Origin: Mesorhizobium_B sp963522145
GTDB lineage: Bacteria > Pseudomonadota > Alphaproteobacteria > Rhizobiales > Rhizobiaceae
Length of the DNA: 64,000 bases
Direction of reading: 5' to 3'
NCBI GenBank assembly: GCA_963522145.1
Contig: CAUQXI010000006.1
Span: 1-64,000, forward strand
The notes beneath the pieces were generated by a model that was not told the origin of the DNA, made no database searches, and was given only the letters and a program-made list of their open reading frames with translations. The position numbers were made by a program, and so were the translations under genes. Below are positions 8,485 through 17,398 of the stretch, in pieces (within the stretch, counting starts at the first letter, position 1; each line of letters begins with the position of its first letter).

Positions 8485-9027
8485 TCAGTTGAAGACGATG
8501 CGGCCCAGCACCCGCACATTGTCGCCGTCAAGCGTGACGATCAGTGCCTCGCCCTCGCGCGGCGACTGGCCGGTCAGCGCGTTGATCACATCGAGATGGG
8601 ACACCATCACGACGTTGTCCGCGCCCTTGGCATCGCGAATGGTGTTCGTCACGGCGGCGATCTGCGCGGCGGACTTTGCCGGGTCAGGGGAAAGGGGATC
8701 GAGCGCTGAAAGGACTTCGGGGTCTTCCTCGAAGGCGACCCTTGCTGTCTCGATGCATCGGCAGGAGCTGCTCGACAGCACATGCGCGACGGGTGCTGCG
8801 CGCGCCGCAAACAGCGCGCCGATCTTGCGTGCCTGCTGACGGCCGCTTTCGTTCAATCCACGCTCGCTTTCGCAGCCGCCCGCGCCGGTCTCCGCCGCAT
8901 TGGCACGCGCATGGCGCAGGAGGATGACGTGGCCGCCATCGCGGAGAAGCGCCCAGCCGGCTTCCGTGGCCTCTGCGGGCCAAGCCGCAACAAGCGTGAA
9001 AAGCAGAGCCGCCAAGGTTCGGATCAT
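8485..9027 (-). CDS. Exported histidine phosphatase family protein
   Basis: A 180-residue protein of the phosphoglycerate mutase-like branch. Residues 1-20 form a signal peptide (MIRTLAALLFTLVAAWPAEA). The catalytic RHG/RHA-type motif is VILLRHARANA, and a second conserved histidine occurs in VVMVSHLDV. The fold resembles SixA and periplasmic phosphatases, but the substrate cannot be deduced. It lies upstream of acpXL on the same strand and may be transcribed independently. Confidence 0.8.
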   Translation of the reverse strand: MIRTLAALLFTLVAAWPAEATEAGWALLRDGGHVILLRHARANAAETGAGGCESERGLNESGRQQARKIGALFAARAAPVAHVLSSSSCRCIETARVAFEEDPEVLSALDPLSPDPAKSAAQIAAVTNTIRDAKGADNVVMVSHLDVINALTGQSPREGEALIVTLDGDNVRVLGRIVFN

Positions 9028-9186
9028 TCATGTCTCCCGAAGCGGCATATAGGTGTTCGCACCTTCGATGGGAACTTGCTGATGTCCCCGCGTCCTCCCA
9101 CCCCGGGCGGTTTCCGACGAGTTGAGTTGATACAAGTCGGCCGGGCGACTAAAGACCGAAGACGTTTTTTCTTGCGGGAGGTTCGC

Positions 9187-10644
9187 ATGCTTCAGAAATC
9201 CAGCCCCAATATGCGGGAGGCGAATCTCATCGGCGGCGAGTGGGTGCAAGCTGACGGCGGCGAAACGATCGACGTTTCCAACCCCGCCACCGGGCTTGTC
9301 ATCGGCACGGTGCCGAAGAGCGGCGGAGCGGAAACGAGGCGCGCGATCGAGGCGGCAGACCGCGCCTTTCAGACATGGCGCAAGACCTCGCCGCTCGAAC
9401 GTCACAAGCTCCTGCGCAAGTTGCACGACCTCATCATGGACAACCAGCAGTCGCTCGGCGAGCTGCTCACGATCGAGCAGGGCAAGTCGCTGTTCGAGGC
9501 CAAGGGCGAGGTCGGAATGTCCGCCGCCTATGTGCTGTGGTTCGCGGAGGAGGCCCGCCGCACCTATGGCGACGTGGTGCCGAGCCCGTGGGCGGATCGC
9601 CGCATCATGGTGACAAAGGAGCCAACCGGCGTCGTCGCGGCGATCACGCCATGGAATTTCCCGTCCTCCATGCTGGCCCGCAAAATCGCGCCGGCGCTGG
9701 CGGCCGGTTGCACGGTGGTGGTGAAGCCCGCCTCGCAGACGCCGTATTCGGGCCTCGCCTGGGGCGCGCTTTGCGAGGAAGCGGGCTTCCCGAAGGGCGT
9801 GGTCAACATCGTGACCGGATCGGCCGGCGCGATCGGCGACGAGCTGTGCCTCAACCCGCTCGTGAAGAAGATCACCTTCACCGGCTCCACTGAAGTCGGC
9901 AAAATCCTCATCGGCAAGGCGGCTTCCACGGTCAAGAAGGTGTCGATGGAGCTTGGCGGAAACGCGCCCTTCATCGTCTTCGACGACGCCGACCTCGACC
10001 GTGCGGTGGAAGGCGCGGTGCTGGCGAAGTTCCGCAATTCCGGCCAGACCTGCGTGTGCACCAATCGATTCTTCGCGCAGGCCGGCATCTATGATCGCTT
10101 CGTGGAAAAGTTCGTGGAGGCCACGCGCAAGCTCAAAGTGGGCTCCGGGCTGGAGGAAGGCACGCAGCAGGGACCGCTGATCGACGAGAAGGCGGTGGAG
10201 AAGGTCGAGGAGTTCGTGGCCGACGCGATCAACAAGGGCGCAGCCGTGGTATCCGGCGGCAAGCGCCACGAATTGGGCGGCTCCTTCTTCGAGCCGACCG
10301 TGATCGCCAACGCCACGCCCGACATGATGTTCATGAAGGAGGAGATCTTCGGCCCAGTCGCCCCCGTCTTCCGCTTCGAAACGGAAGAAGAAGCGATCCG
10401 GCTTGCCAACGACACCGAATTCGGACTCGCCTGCTACTTCTACTCCTCCGATCTGGGCCGTGTGTTCCGCGTTTCGGAAGGGCTGAAATACGGCATGGTG
10501 GGCGTGAACGAGGGCCTGATCACCACAGTCGAGGCGCCGTTCGGCGGCGTGAAGGAATCAGGTCTGGGCCGTGAAGGCGGGCATCAGGGCATCGAGGATT
10601 ATCTCGACACCAAATATGTCTGCCTCGGCGGGTTAGGCCTGTAA
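9187..10644 (+). CDS. gabD: NAD(P)-dependent succinate-semialdehyde dehydrogenase
   Basis: A 485-residue aldehyde dehydrogenase that oxidises succinate semialdehyde to succinate in GABA degradation. Catalytic Glu255 (MELGGNAPF) and nucleophile Cys289 (NSGQTCVCTNRFF) are present. The CVC pair, with a second Cys two residues on, is typical of GabD enzymes. The PWNFPSSMLARKIAPALAAG segment is the usual N-proximal signature. I place the start at ATG 9187 because GGGAGG lies five bases upstream and the length matches GabD (about 482 residues); the frame is open further upstream without merit. Its neighbour five bases downstream is a sugar epimerase gene, so an operon is possible but metabolically unclear. 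Confidence 0.9.
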   Translation: MLQKSSPNMREANLIGGEWVQADGGETIDVSNPATGLVIGTVPKSGGAETRRAIEAADRAFQTWRKTSPLERHKLLRKLHDLIMDNQQSLGELLTIEQGKSLFEAKGEVGMSAAYVLWFAEEARRTYGDVVPSPWADRRIMVTKEPTGVVAAITPWNFPSSMLARKIAPALAAGCTVVVKPASQTPYSGLAWGALCEEAGFPKGVVNIVTGSAGAIGDELCLNPLVKKITFTGSTEVGKILIGKAASTVKKVSMELGGNAPFIVFDDADLDRAVEGAVLAKFRNSGQTCVCTNRFFAQAGIYDRFVEKFVEATRKLKVGSGLEEGTQQGPLIDEKAVEKVEEFVADAINKGAAVVSGGKRHELGGSFFEPTVIANATPDMMFMKEEIFGPVAPVFRFETEEEAIRLANDTEFGLACYFYSSDLGRVFRVSEGLKYGMVGVNEGLITTVEAPFGGVKESGLGREGGHQGIEDYLDTKYVCLGGLGL

Positions 10645-10649
10645 CGCCG

Positions 10650-11636
10650 ATGGCTGCGGGCGAGAGGATCGAACAGATCGGTCTTCAAGGCGGTGGCTTG
10701 ACCGCAAGCATCGTGTCTGTGGGTGCCGCGATCCAGGATCTGCGGCTCGACGGCCACCCCGCACCACTGGTGCTGGGATACGCCGATCCGGAAGCCTATC
10801 GCACAAACACCACCTATTTCGGCGCGGTGGCCGGCCGCTATGCCAACCGCATTCGAGATGGCCGTTTCACGATCGATGGAGCAGCGTTCGAGACGCCACG
10901 CAACTTCATCGGGAAGCACACGTTGCATGGCGGCTCCAACGGCTTCTCCACGCGCAACTGGACGGTGTCCGCACGGAGCGATGATGCCGTCACGCTGCAA
11001 CTCGTCGACGAAAACGGAACAGAGGGCTTTCCGGGGCGCCTCGATGTGCGGGTGACCTATCGGCTGAGCGGGGCGGGGACGCTGAGGACCGAGTTCGAGG
11101 CGGAGACTGACCGGCCGACGCTCTGCAACCTCGCGCAGCACAGCTATTTCAACCTGGACGATGGCGGAAGCGATACGATCTTCGACCATGCGCTCCAGAT
11201 CGACGCGGATGCCTATCTGCCTGTCGATGATGAACTGATCCCGACCGGGCGCGTCGAGCCTGTGCAGGGCACCGCCTTCGACTTTCGCGCGTCCCGCCCG
11301 ATTCGATCAAAGACCGGAGACGGGTTCTACGACCACAATTTCTGCCTAGGTGCCGCGCGCGTGCCACTCCGACGTGTTGTTCAGGCCAAGGGTGCCCAAT
11401 CGGGCGTTGCGATGGAACTCTGGACGACCGAACCGGGCGTCCAGTTCTATTCCGGCGCCTATATCGAGACGGACCACGAGGGGCTGGACGGCCGGCGCTA
11501 CGACAGGAACACCGGCTTCTGTCTGGAGCCGCAGACCTGGCCCGACTCACCGCACCGCCCCTACTTCCCCCAGGCGGTTCTTCGGCCCGGCGAGGTGTAC
11601 CGGCAGGAAACGGAATACCGCTTCAGGAAAGCGTGA
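10650..11636 (+). CDS. galM: Aldose 1-epimerase (galactose mutarotase)
   Basis: A 328-residue enzyme that interconverts alpha and beta anomers of hexoses. Family signatures are visible: GAVAGRYANRIRDGRF, the catalytic-type histidines in KHTLHGGSNGF and LAQHSYFNL, DHNFCLG, and a C-terminal catalytic-type glutamate in FCLEPQTWPDSP. The length matches GalM. It starts five bases after gabD and ends one base from the convergent sugar kinase gene. Confidence 0.9.
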   Translation: MAAGERIEQIGLQGGGLTASIVSVGAAIQDLRLDGHPAPLVLGYADPEAYRTNTTYFGAVAGRYANRIRDGRFTIDGAAFETPRNFIGKHTLHGGSNGFSTRNWTVSARSDDAVTLQLVDENGTEGFPGRLDVRVTYRLSGAGTLRTEFEAETDRPTLCNLAQHSYFNLDDGGSDTIFDHALQIDADAYLPVDDELIPTGRVEPVQGTAFDFRASRPIRSKTGDGFYDHNFCLGAARVPLRRVVQAKGAQSGVAMELWTTEPGVQFYSGAYIETDHEGLDGRRYDRNTGFCLEPQTWPDSPHRPYFPQAVLRPGEVYRQETEYRFRKA

Positions 11637-11637
11637 G

Positions 11638-12552
11638 TCAGCCGAACGCGCGGCGGAGAACCTCGAAGGGGGCGAGCGCGCCTTTGACGCAGACGGTTGC
11701 TCCGGCGACGCGGTGGGCTCGGCTGGCTGCTTCGAGCGGGTCGTAGCCAAGCAGGCGTGCCGCGAGATAGGCGCCGTTGAAGCTGTCGCCGGCTCCCGTG
11801 GTGTCGACCGGGTCGGTCACGGCTACTGCGGGCACTCCCCGCATCCGCTCTTCATGCAGGATCAACGCGGCTTCCGCCCCGTTCTTGATCGCTGCTTCGC
11901 GGACGCCTGCCGCCTTGAGCCGAGTTGCTGCAGTTTCCATCGTTAAGTCACCGAACAGCGCCTGCTCGTCGGGAAAGGTCGGCAGCGCGATATCCGTTAC
12001 GGCCAAAGCCTGTTCGATCGCGAGCCTCGCTTCATCCTGATCAGGCCACAGGCGAGGGCGGAAGTTCGGATCGAACGCAACGAGGCTGCCTTCGGCTCGT
12101 GCCTTCGCTACCGCGTCCAGCAGGCGCGCTCGCGCGGCGGGCTCCAGAATTGCCAAAGTGATTCCGGAAAAATATACAAGTGCCCGATCTTTCAAGCTTT
12201 TTGCCAAGGCGACATCGTCGTCTCCCAGACGTCGGGCGGCGGCGTCGTTGCGCCAGTACGTGAAGGAGCGCTCGGCTCCAGTCAGCGTGATGGCATAAAG
12301 CCCCGGACGTGCGCCTGCGATGCGCAGGCTCTCGGCGATGCCGATGCCGCTCGCGGCGAAGAAGCCGATCTGCTGCGTGGAAAACGGGTCGTCGCCGAAG
12401 GCTGAGAGGTAGTCGCACTCAGCGTCGTCTCCGAGCAGCGCGCGAAGTGTCCAGAGCGTGTTGAACGTGTCGCCGGCGAAGCCGGAGCGCCAGATGCCGT
12501 CACCCGCACCGGCAAGCTCGATCATGCATTCGCCGATGCTCGCTACGCGCAT
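11638..12552 (-). CDS. kdgK: Sugar kinase, PfkB family (2-dehydro-3-deoxygluconokinase type)
   Basis: A 304-residue ribokinase-fold enzyme. The N-terminal MRVASIGECMIELAG and FAGDTFNTLWTL are typical of KDG kinases. The C-terminal PfkB signature DTTGAGDSFNGAYLAARL contains the catalytic aspartate. KDG kinase phosphorylates 2-keto-3-deoxygluconate in uronate catabolism and the Entner-Doudoroff branch. Other PfkB substrates cannot be excluded. The gene is convergent with galM, with one base between the stop codons. Confidence 0.8.
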   Translation of the reverse strand: MRVASIGECMIELAGAGDGIWRSGFAGDTFNTLWTLRALLGDDAECDYLSAFGDDPFSTQQIGFFAASGIGIAESLRIAGARPGLYAITLTGAERSFTYWRNDAAARRLGDDDVALAKSLKDRALVYFSGITLAILEPAARARLLDAVAKARAEGSLVAFDPNFRPRLWPDQDEARLAIEQALAVTDIALPTFPDEQALFGDLTMETAATRLKAAGVREAAIKNGAEAALILHEERMRGVPAVAVTDPVDTTGAGDSFNGAYLAARLLGYDPLEAASRAHRVAGATVCVKGALAPFEVLRRAFG

Positions 12553-12613
12553 GATCGTTTTCTCCAGCTGTTCTGATGCCTATCGATCAGTGGCGGGCGC
12601 TCTGCAAGAGCGC

Positions 12614-13069
12614 TCAGTCCTTTACCGTTTCCATTGCGACGAAGGTGGAAGTCTGCGCCACATGGGGCAGCGCAGAAATCCGTTCGCCCAGCACCCTTCG
12701 ATAAGCGGCGATGTCGCGAGTGCGGACCTTGAGAAGGTAATCGAAGCTCGCCGCCATCATGTGGCACTGCTCGATCTCGGGGATTGCGCGCACCGCGTGA
12801 TTGAACGCGTCGAGCGCGGCAAGTCGCGTATCGGACAGCTTGACTTGCACAAACGCCAGATGCGCTTCGCCCATGCGCTCGCGATCGATCAGCGCTCCAT
12901 AGCCGCGAATGAAGCCTCCGCGTTCAAGCCTCCGGACACGGACCTGCGTCGGTGTCTTCGACAGGCCGACGACCTTGCCGAGTTCTGCCATCGACAGGCG
13001 CCCGTCTCTCGCAAGCGCCGAGATGATCGAACGATCGAAACGATCCAGATGGTCTTCTAGTGATGCCAT
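12614..13069 (-). CDS. putR: Lrp/AsnC family regulator, probable proline-responsive PutR
   Basis: A 151-residue regulator: winged helix-turn-helix at about residues 10-55 (LSMAELGKVVGLSKTPTQVRVRRLE) and a C-terminal RAM effector domain. It is divergent from putA with 126 bp between the starts. In Agrobacterium an Lrp-like PutR encoded beside putA activates putA in response to proline, so the same role is inferred here. I start it at the ATG of MASLEDHLDRFD, the usual N-terminus for this family; the frame extends 54 bp further upstream towards putA. Confidence 0.85.
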   Translation of the reverse strand: MASLEDHLDRFDRSIISALARDGRLSMAELGKVVGLSKTPTQVRVRRLERGGFIRGYGALIDRERMGEAHLAFVQVKLSDTRLAALDAFNHAVRAIPEIEQCHMMAASFDYLLKVRTRDIAAYRRVLGERISALPHVAQTSTFVAMETVKD

Positions 13070-13195
13070 GGCAGGATGCTCGGATTGTTGAAGGCTCGAT
13101 ATGAGGTGCGATCCGCCTATCACAAGCTGAACTTTGGAACGAGGCGCGATCTGCCGGATGCTATGGTCGGCGTCGAGTGTTCCGGGAGCAGCCTC
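13070..13195. promoter_or_regulatory. Divergent putR/putA promoter region
   Basis: This 126-bp gap between the two start codons must contain both promoters and the PutR binding site expected from the Agrobacterium system. I cannot point to a clear palindrome or to confident -35/-10 boxes. The feature rests on gene geometry. Confidence 0.5.
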
Positions 13196-16100
13196 ATGTC
13201 TTCGCTCGAATCCTTCCGATCCGAGATTCGCGCCAACCTCATGCCTGATGAGGATGCGGCGCTCGCGCGGCTGATCGCTGCTCTCGATCTGTCACGCGAC
13301 GACCGGAATGCAATTTCTGCCGAGGCGGCCGACCTCGTCCGGGCGGTGCGTGCGGAATCCGATCCGCGCCTGATGGAAGCGTTTCTTTCGGCCTATGGCC
13401 TGTCCACCAAGGAAGGCGTGGCACTGATGTGCCTGGCCGAGGCGCTGTTGCGCGTGCCCGACGCGGAAACGATGGACGACCTGATCCGCGACAAGATCGC
13501 GCCACATGACTGGTCCGCGCATTCTGGCTCCTCGTCCTCGATCTTTGTCAACGCTTCCACCTGGGCGCTGATGCTGACGGGGCGCGTGCTGGACGAGGGC
13601 GAGGGCTCCGTCGAGCGCACATTGCGTGCGATGGTGCGGCGTCTGGGCGAGCCGGTGATCCGGCGGGCGGTCGGTGCGGCCATGCGCGAGATGGGCGAGC
13701 AGTTCGTGCTCGGCCGCACGATCGCAGAAGCCGTGAAACGAGGCCGCTCGATGACGGATAAAGGGTATCTTTATTCCTTCGACATGCTGGGCGAGGCAGC
13801 GCGCACGGAAGAGGACGCGCTGCGCTATCTCAAGGCCTATGCACAGGCCATCGCTGCGCTCAAGCCTCACGCGAAGAGCGAGGATACCCGTCGCAATCCC
13901 GGCATTTCCGTGAAGCTGTCGGCGATCCATCCCCGCTATGAGATGGCGCAGAAGGCGCGGATGCTGCCTGTCATGGCTGAACGGCTACTGGGTCTCGCGC
14001 GCGCGGCCAAGGAGGCCCGGATGGGCCTCAACATCGACGCCGAGGAGGCCGACCGGCTCGATCTTTCGCTCGATGTCATCGAGGCCGTTCTGTCCGATCC
14101 GTCCTTGGCCGGGTGGGACGGCTTCGGCGTGGTGGTGCAGGCGTACGGGCCGCGCGCGGCGTTCGTAATCGACTGGCTCCATGCGCTCGCCGAAAAGCTC
14201 GACCGACGGATCATGGTGCGTCTTGTGAAGGGTGCCTATTGGGACACGGAAGTGAAGCGCGCCCAGACGCTCGGGCTATCCGGCTATCCCGTCTTCACGC
14301 GCAAGGTGAACACCGACATCTCCTATCTCGCCTGCGCGCGGAAGCTGCTTGGCGCAACGGACCGGATCTATCCGCAATTCGCCACGCACAACGCACACAC
14401 GGTGGGGGCGGTGCTGCGGATGGCGGGCAATGACCGCGACCGGTTCGAGTTCCAGCGACTTCACGGCATGGGCGAGGCGCTGCACGAGGCCGTGCGGGTC
14501 CAAGCCGGCACGCGCTGCCGCATCTATGCGCCGGTCGGCGCCCATGCCGATCTGCTCGCCTACCTCGTGCGGCGGCTGCTGGAGAACGGCGCGAACTCTT
14601 CCTTTGTCCACCAGATCACCGATGCAGAGGTTCCGGCCGAACAAATCGCGCGCGATCCTCTCGAGGCCGCGGCAGGCAACAGCCAGGCGGCACATCCGAA
14701 GATTCCAAAGCCGGCCGAAATTTTCGGCGCCGAACGGCGCAATGCGGAAGGCTGGGACATTTCCGACCCCATCACGCTTGCCCGCATCCAGCGCGAGCGT
14801 GCCGCATTCGAGGAACAGGACCGATGGCGCGCCGCCCCGACTTTTTCCGACGCGGCGTCCGACCCGAAGCCGATCCGCAATCCCGCTCGCGGCGATGATG
14901 TGGTGGGTCATGTGGTCGAAGCAACGTCGGCCGACGTGCACGATGCCGTCACTCGCGCCATCGCTGCGCAGGCGAATTGGGCGGAGTTGCCCGTGCAAGA
15001 ACGCGCGGACATCCTTCGACGCGCCGCCGATCTCTACGAGGCTCACGCCGTGGAGTTCTTCGCGCTTGCGGCGCGCGAGGCGGGGAAGACGCTGGCCGAT
15101 GGTGTCGCGGAGGTGCGCGAGGCGGTGGATTTCCTGCGCTATTATGCGGCGGAAGCGGCCGGCGCGGAGCACGGCACGGAGGCGCGCGGCGCGATCGCCT
15201 GCATCTCGCCGTGGAATTTCCCGCTGGCGATCTTCACCGGGCAGGTCGCGGCAGCACTCGTGACGGGCAATGCGGTGCTGGCGAAGCCCGCCGAGCAGAC
15301 ACCGCTGATCGCTGCGCGCGCCGTCGAATTGCTGCATGAGGCGGGCGTGCCGCGCGAGGTGCTTCAGCTCCTGCCGGGCGACGGCGTGGCAGTCGGCGCC
15401 CCGCTTACGGCCGATCCGCGTATCGCGGGCGTGTGCTTCACCGGCTCGACCGAGGTGGCGCGCACGATCGAGCGGCAGCTCGCGCAGACTGCCGCGCCGG
15501 ACGCCATGCTGATCGCGGAAACAGGCGGGCTGAACGCCATGATCGTCGATTCGACCGCCCTGCCGGAGCAGGCGGTGCGGGACGCGCTTGCCTCGGCCTT
15601 CCAGAGCGCGGGCCAGCGCTGTTCGGCGTTGCGCATCCTTTACGTCCAGGAGGATGTCGAGGCGAAGGTGCTGGAGATGCTGAAGGGCGCGATGGAGGCG
15701 CAGGTCATCGGCGACCCGAGCCTGCTCGAAACCGATATCGGGCCGGTGATCGACCGCGACGCTCAGGAGAACATTCTGGGCTATTGCCGCGACATGGAGG
15801 CGGCAGGGCGGCTGATAGCCAAGCGCGAGGCGCCGGACGGCGGCACATTCGTCGGGCCGCACGTGTTCCGGGTGGCGGGCATCGAAGAGATGGAGCGCGA
15901 GGTGTTCGGCCCGGTTCTGCACGTCGCGCGCTTCGCGGCATCGGAGATCGACGGCGTCCTGGCCGCAATCAATGCCAAGGGGTTTGGCCTCACCTTCGGC
16001 CTTCATACGCGGATCGAAGAGCGGGTCCAGCGCGTGGTGGACGGAATCCATGCCGGCAACATCTATGTGAACCGCAACCAGATCGGGGCGGTGGTCGGCG

Positions 16101-16801
16101 CGCAGCCTTTTGGCGGGGAGGGGCTGTCGGGCACCGGGCCGAAGGCCGGAGGGCCGCATTACCTCCGGCGGTTCCGCAAGGCTCGCGAAACCGTGCCGAC
16201 CGAGAGCATGGACCTATCGGGCAAGGTGGTGCCACTGGCGCCTTTCCCTGCCGACGAGGGCTGGGCCAACCGGGGCGACCGTATCGCCGTCCTGCGCAAG
16301 CTCCTGCGCGGCAAGGGCAACGCGCCGACGCAGGCAGCGGCGGCGCTCGATTATGGTCCCGTCGATCTGCCCGGACCAACGGGCGAAGCGAATACGCTGA
16401 TGCTCGCGCCGCGCGGCAAGGTGCTTTGCCTGAGCAACGGCGAGCAGGCGCTCCTCGCGCAGGTCATTCAGGCTCTTGCAGCGGGAAATCGCGTCGTTGC
16501 GATTGCATCTGCTGCGTCGGACTGGCTCTCGTCCCTAGCCGGAAAGGACATGCCGCTCACGATCGTGGACGGTCTCGTGGATGAGGAAGCACTAATCGCG
16601 GCCGAGTTCGATCTGGTGGCGTTGTGCGGCGAGCCGGCACATCTGCGCGCCGTGCGGACAGCGCTCGCGAAGAAAAAAGGGCCGATCGTGCCGATCGTGA
16701 CCGAGGCTTTCTACCCGGCTGCCTATACCCACGAGAGGGCGGTTTGCGTCGATACGACTGCGGCAGGCGGCAATGCCAGCCTGCTCTCCGCCGGGCTGTA
16801 G
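13196..16801 (+). CDS. putA: Bifunctional proline dehydrogenase / P5C dehydrogenase PutA
   Basis: A 1201-residue enzyme that oxidises proline to glutamate. The FAD-dependent proline dehydrogenase barrel occupies about residues 150-480, with the KGAYWDTEVKRAQ motif at Tyr348. The P5C dehydrogenase domain occupies about 550-1000, with catalytic Glu775 (IAETGGLNAM) and Cys809 (SAGQRCSALR). A C-terminal domain of about 180 residues follows, as in long PutA forms. No ribbon-helix-helix DNA-binding domain precedes the arm, so it is not an autorepressor; regulation is left to the divergent Lrp-type gene. The start at ATG 13196 is preceded by GGGAG and gives the family N-terminus. Confidence 0.95.
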   Translation: MSSLESFRSEIRANLMPDEDAALARLIAALDLSRDDRNAISAEAADLVRAVRAESDPRLMEAFLSAYGLSTKEGVALMCLAEALLRVPDAETMDDLIRDKIAPHDWSAHSGSSSSIFVNASTWALMLTGRVLDEGEGSVERTLRAMVRRLGEPVIRRAVGAAMREMGEQFVLGRTIAEAVKRGRSMTDKGYLYSFDMLGEAARTEEDALRYLKAYAQAIAALKPHAKSEDTRRNPGISVKLSAIHPRYEMAQKARMLPVMAERLLGLARAAKEARMGLNIDAEEADRLDLSLDVIEAVLSDPSLAGWDGFGVVVQAYGPRAAFVIDWLHALAEKLDRRIMVRLVKGAYWDTEVKRAQTLGLSGYPVFTRKVNTDISYLACARKLLGATDRIYPQFATHNAHTVGAVLRMAGNDRDRFEFQRLHGMGEALHEAVRVQAGTRCRIYAPVGAHADLLAYLVRRLLENGANSSFVHQITDAEVPAEQIARDPLEAAAGNSQAAHPKIPKPAEIFGAERRNAEGWDISDPITLARIQRERAAFEEQDRWRAAPTFSDAASDPKPIRNPARGDDVVGHVVEATSADVHDAVTRAIAAQANWAELPVQERADILRRAADLYEAHAVEFFALAAREAGKTLADGVAEVREAVDFLRYYAAEAAGAEHGTEARGAIACISPWNFPLAIFTGQVAAALVTGNAVLAKPAEQTPLIAARAVELLHEAGVPREVLQLLPGDGVAVGAPLTADPRIAGVCFTGSTEVARTIERQLAQTAAPDAMLIAETGGLNAMIVDSTALPEQAVRDALASAFQSAGQRCSALRILYVQEDVEAKVLEMLKGAMEAQVIGDPSLLETDIGPVIDRDAQENILGYCRDMEAAGRLIAKREAPDGGTFVGPHVFRVAGIEEMEREVFGPVLHVARFAASEIDGVLAAINAKGFGLTFGLHTRIEERVQRVVDGIHAGNIYVNRNQIGAVVGAQPFGGEGLSGTGPKAGGPHYLRRFRKARETVPTESMDLSGKVVPLAPFPADEGWANRGDRIAVLRKLLRGKGNAPTQAAAALDYGPVDLPGPTGEANTLMLAPRGKVLCLSNGEQALLAQVIQALAAGNRVVAIASAASDWLSSLAGKDMPLTIVDGLVDEEALIAAEFDLVALCGEPAHLRAVRTALAKKKGPIVPIVTEAFYPAAYTHERAVCVDTTAAGGNASLLSAGL

Positions 16802-16803
16802 AT

Positions 16804-17262
16804 CTAGCTTGCGAGGGCCTGCACGGTCAGGCTCTCGATCCCGAGAAGCGTGCGGACATGCGGCTTGGATTCGACAAGATCGTGGATGGAGTGGCGCGAC
16901 AGCACCGTGAAGAAAGCGTCGAGCGCTTCACGCAGGGCATTGTTCAGGCTGCAATCGCTGATGAGCGGGCAGTCGCTGCCGCTCTCGAAGCACTCGGCCA
17001 TGGAGAAGTTTTCTTCGGTCACACGCACGACGTCGAACAAGGTAATCGATTCGGCCGGCTTGCCGAGACGGATGCCGCCCTTTCGGCCGCGCACGGTCTG
17101 GACCATGCCGTTTTCAACCAACGGCTGAAGGATCTTGAACAGGAAGAGTTCGGACACGCCATAGGCGTCGGCGATCTCGGTGACGCGACTGAGACGGCCC
17201 TCGTTGGCCCCGCAATACATCAGAATGCGGATGGCATAGTTGGTTTGGCGCGTGAGCCGCAT
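16804..17262 (-). CDS. rirA: Rrf2 family iron-sulfur regulator, RirA-like
   Basis: A 152-residue winged-helix regulator. The N-terminus MRLTRQTNYAIRILMYC and the helix-turn-helix segment AYGVSELFLFKILQPL are characteristic of the RirA/NsrR branch. Three cysteines for an Fe-S cluster lie at 91, 98 and 104 (CX6CX5C). Among Rhizobiales this pattern fits RirA, the iron-responsive repressor of uptake genes, better than IscR, but a nitric-oxide sensing NsrR is the alternative. It is convergent with putA, two bases apart. A 13-bp dyad lies 16 bp upstream of its start and may be its own operator. Confidence 0.75.
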   Translation of the reverse strand: MRLTRQTNYAIRILMYCGANEGRLSRVTEIADAYGVSELFLFKILQPLVENGMVQTVRGRKGGIRLGKPAESITLFDVVRVTEENFSMAECFESGSDCPLISDCSLNNALREALDAFFTVLSRHSIHDLVESKPHVRTLLGIESLTVQALAS

Positions 17263-17278
17263 GGAAACTTCTCGCCTT

Positions 17279-17291
17279 TAGAACTGTTCTA
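17279..17291. promoter_or_regulatory. Perfect dyad TAGAACTGTTCTA before the Rrf2 regulator gene
   Basis: Arms TAGAAC and GTTCTA flank a single T, 16 bp from the regulator start codon at 17262 and within the 136-bp divergent spacer. The position suggests an operator acting on the regulator itself. It does not match the iron-box consensus that I know for RirA. Confidence 0.4.
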
Positions 17292-17398
17292 TATGGACCG
17301 GCGCGGCGTGGAATTCCACCCTTATCAAGCGGTTCGCCTGGCATCTTCGATTGTGTTTCCTTGCAAGTTCCGCATAGGCGCTCGCATTCGGCCGTTCT

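Noticed and set aside
9028..10269. Open frame (about 413 codons) antisense to gabD
   Set aside because: It overlaps the complete aldehyde dehydrogenase gene and resembles no protein family.
14276..16159. Long open frame (about 627 codons) antisense to putA
   Set aside because: It lies fully inside putA on the other strand. High G+C produces long shadow frames, and its composition is rich in Arg, His and Gln without any recognisable domain.
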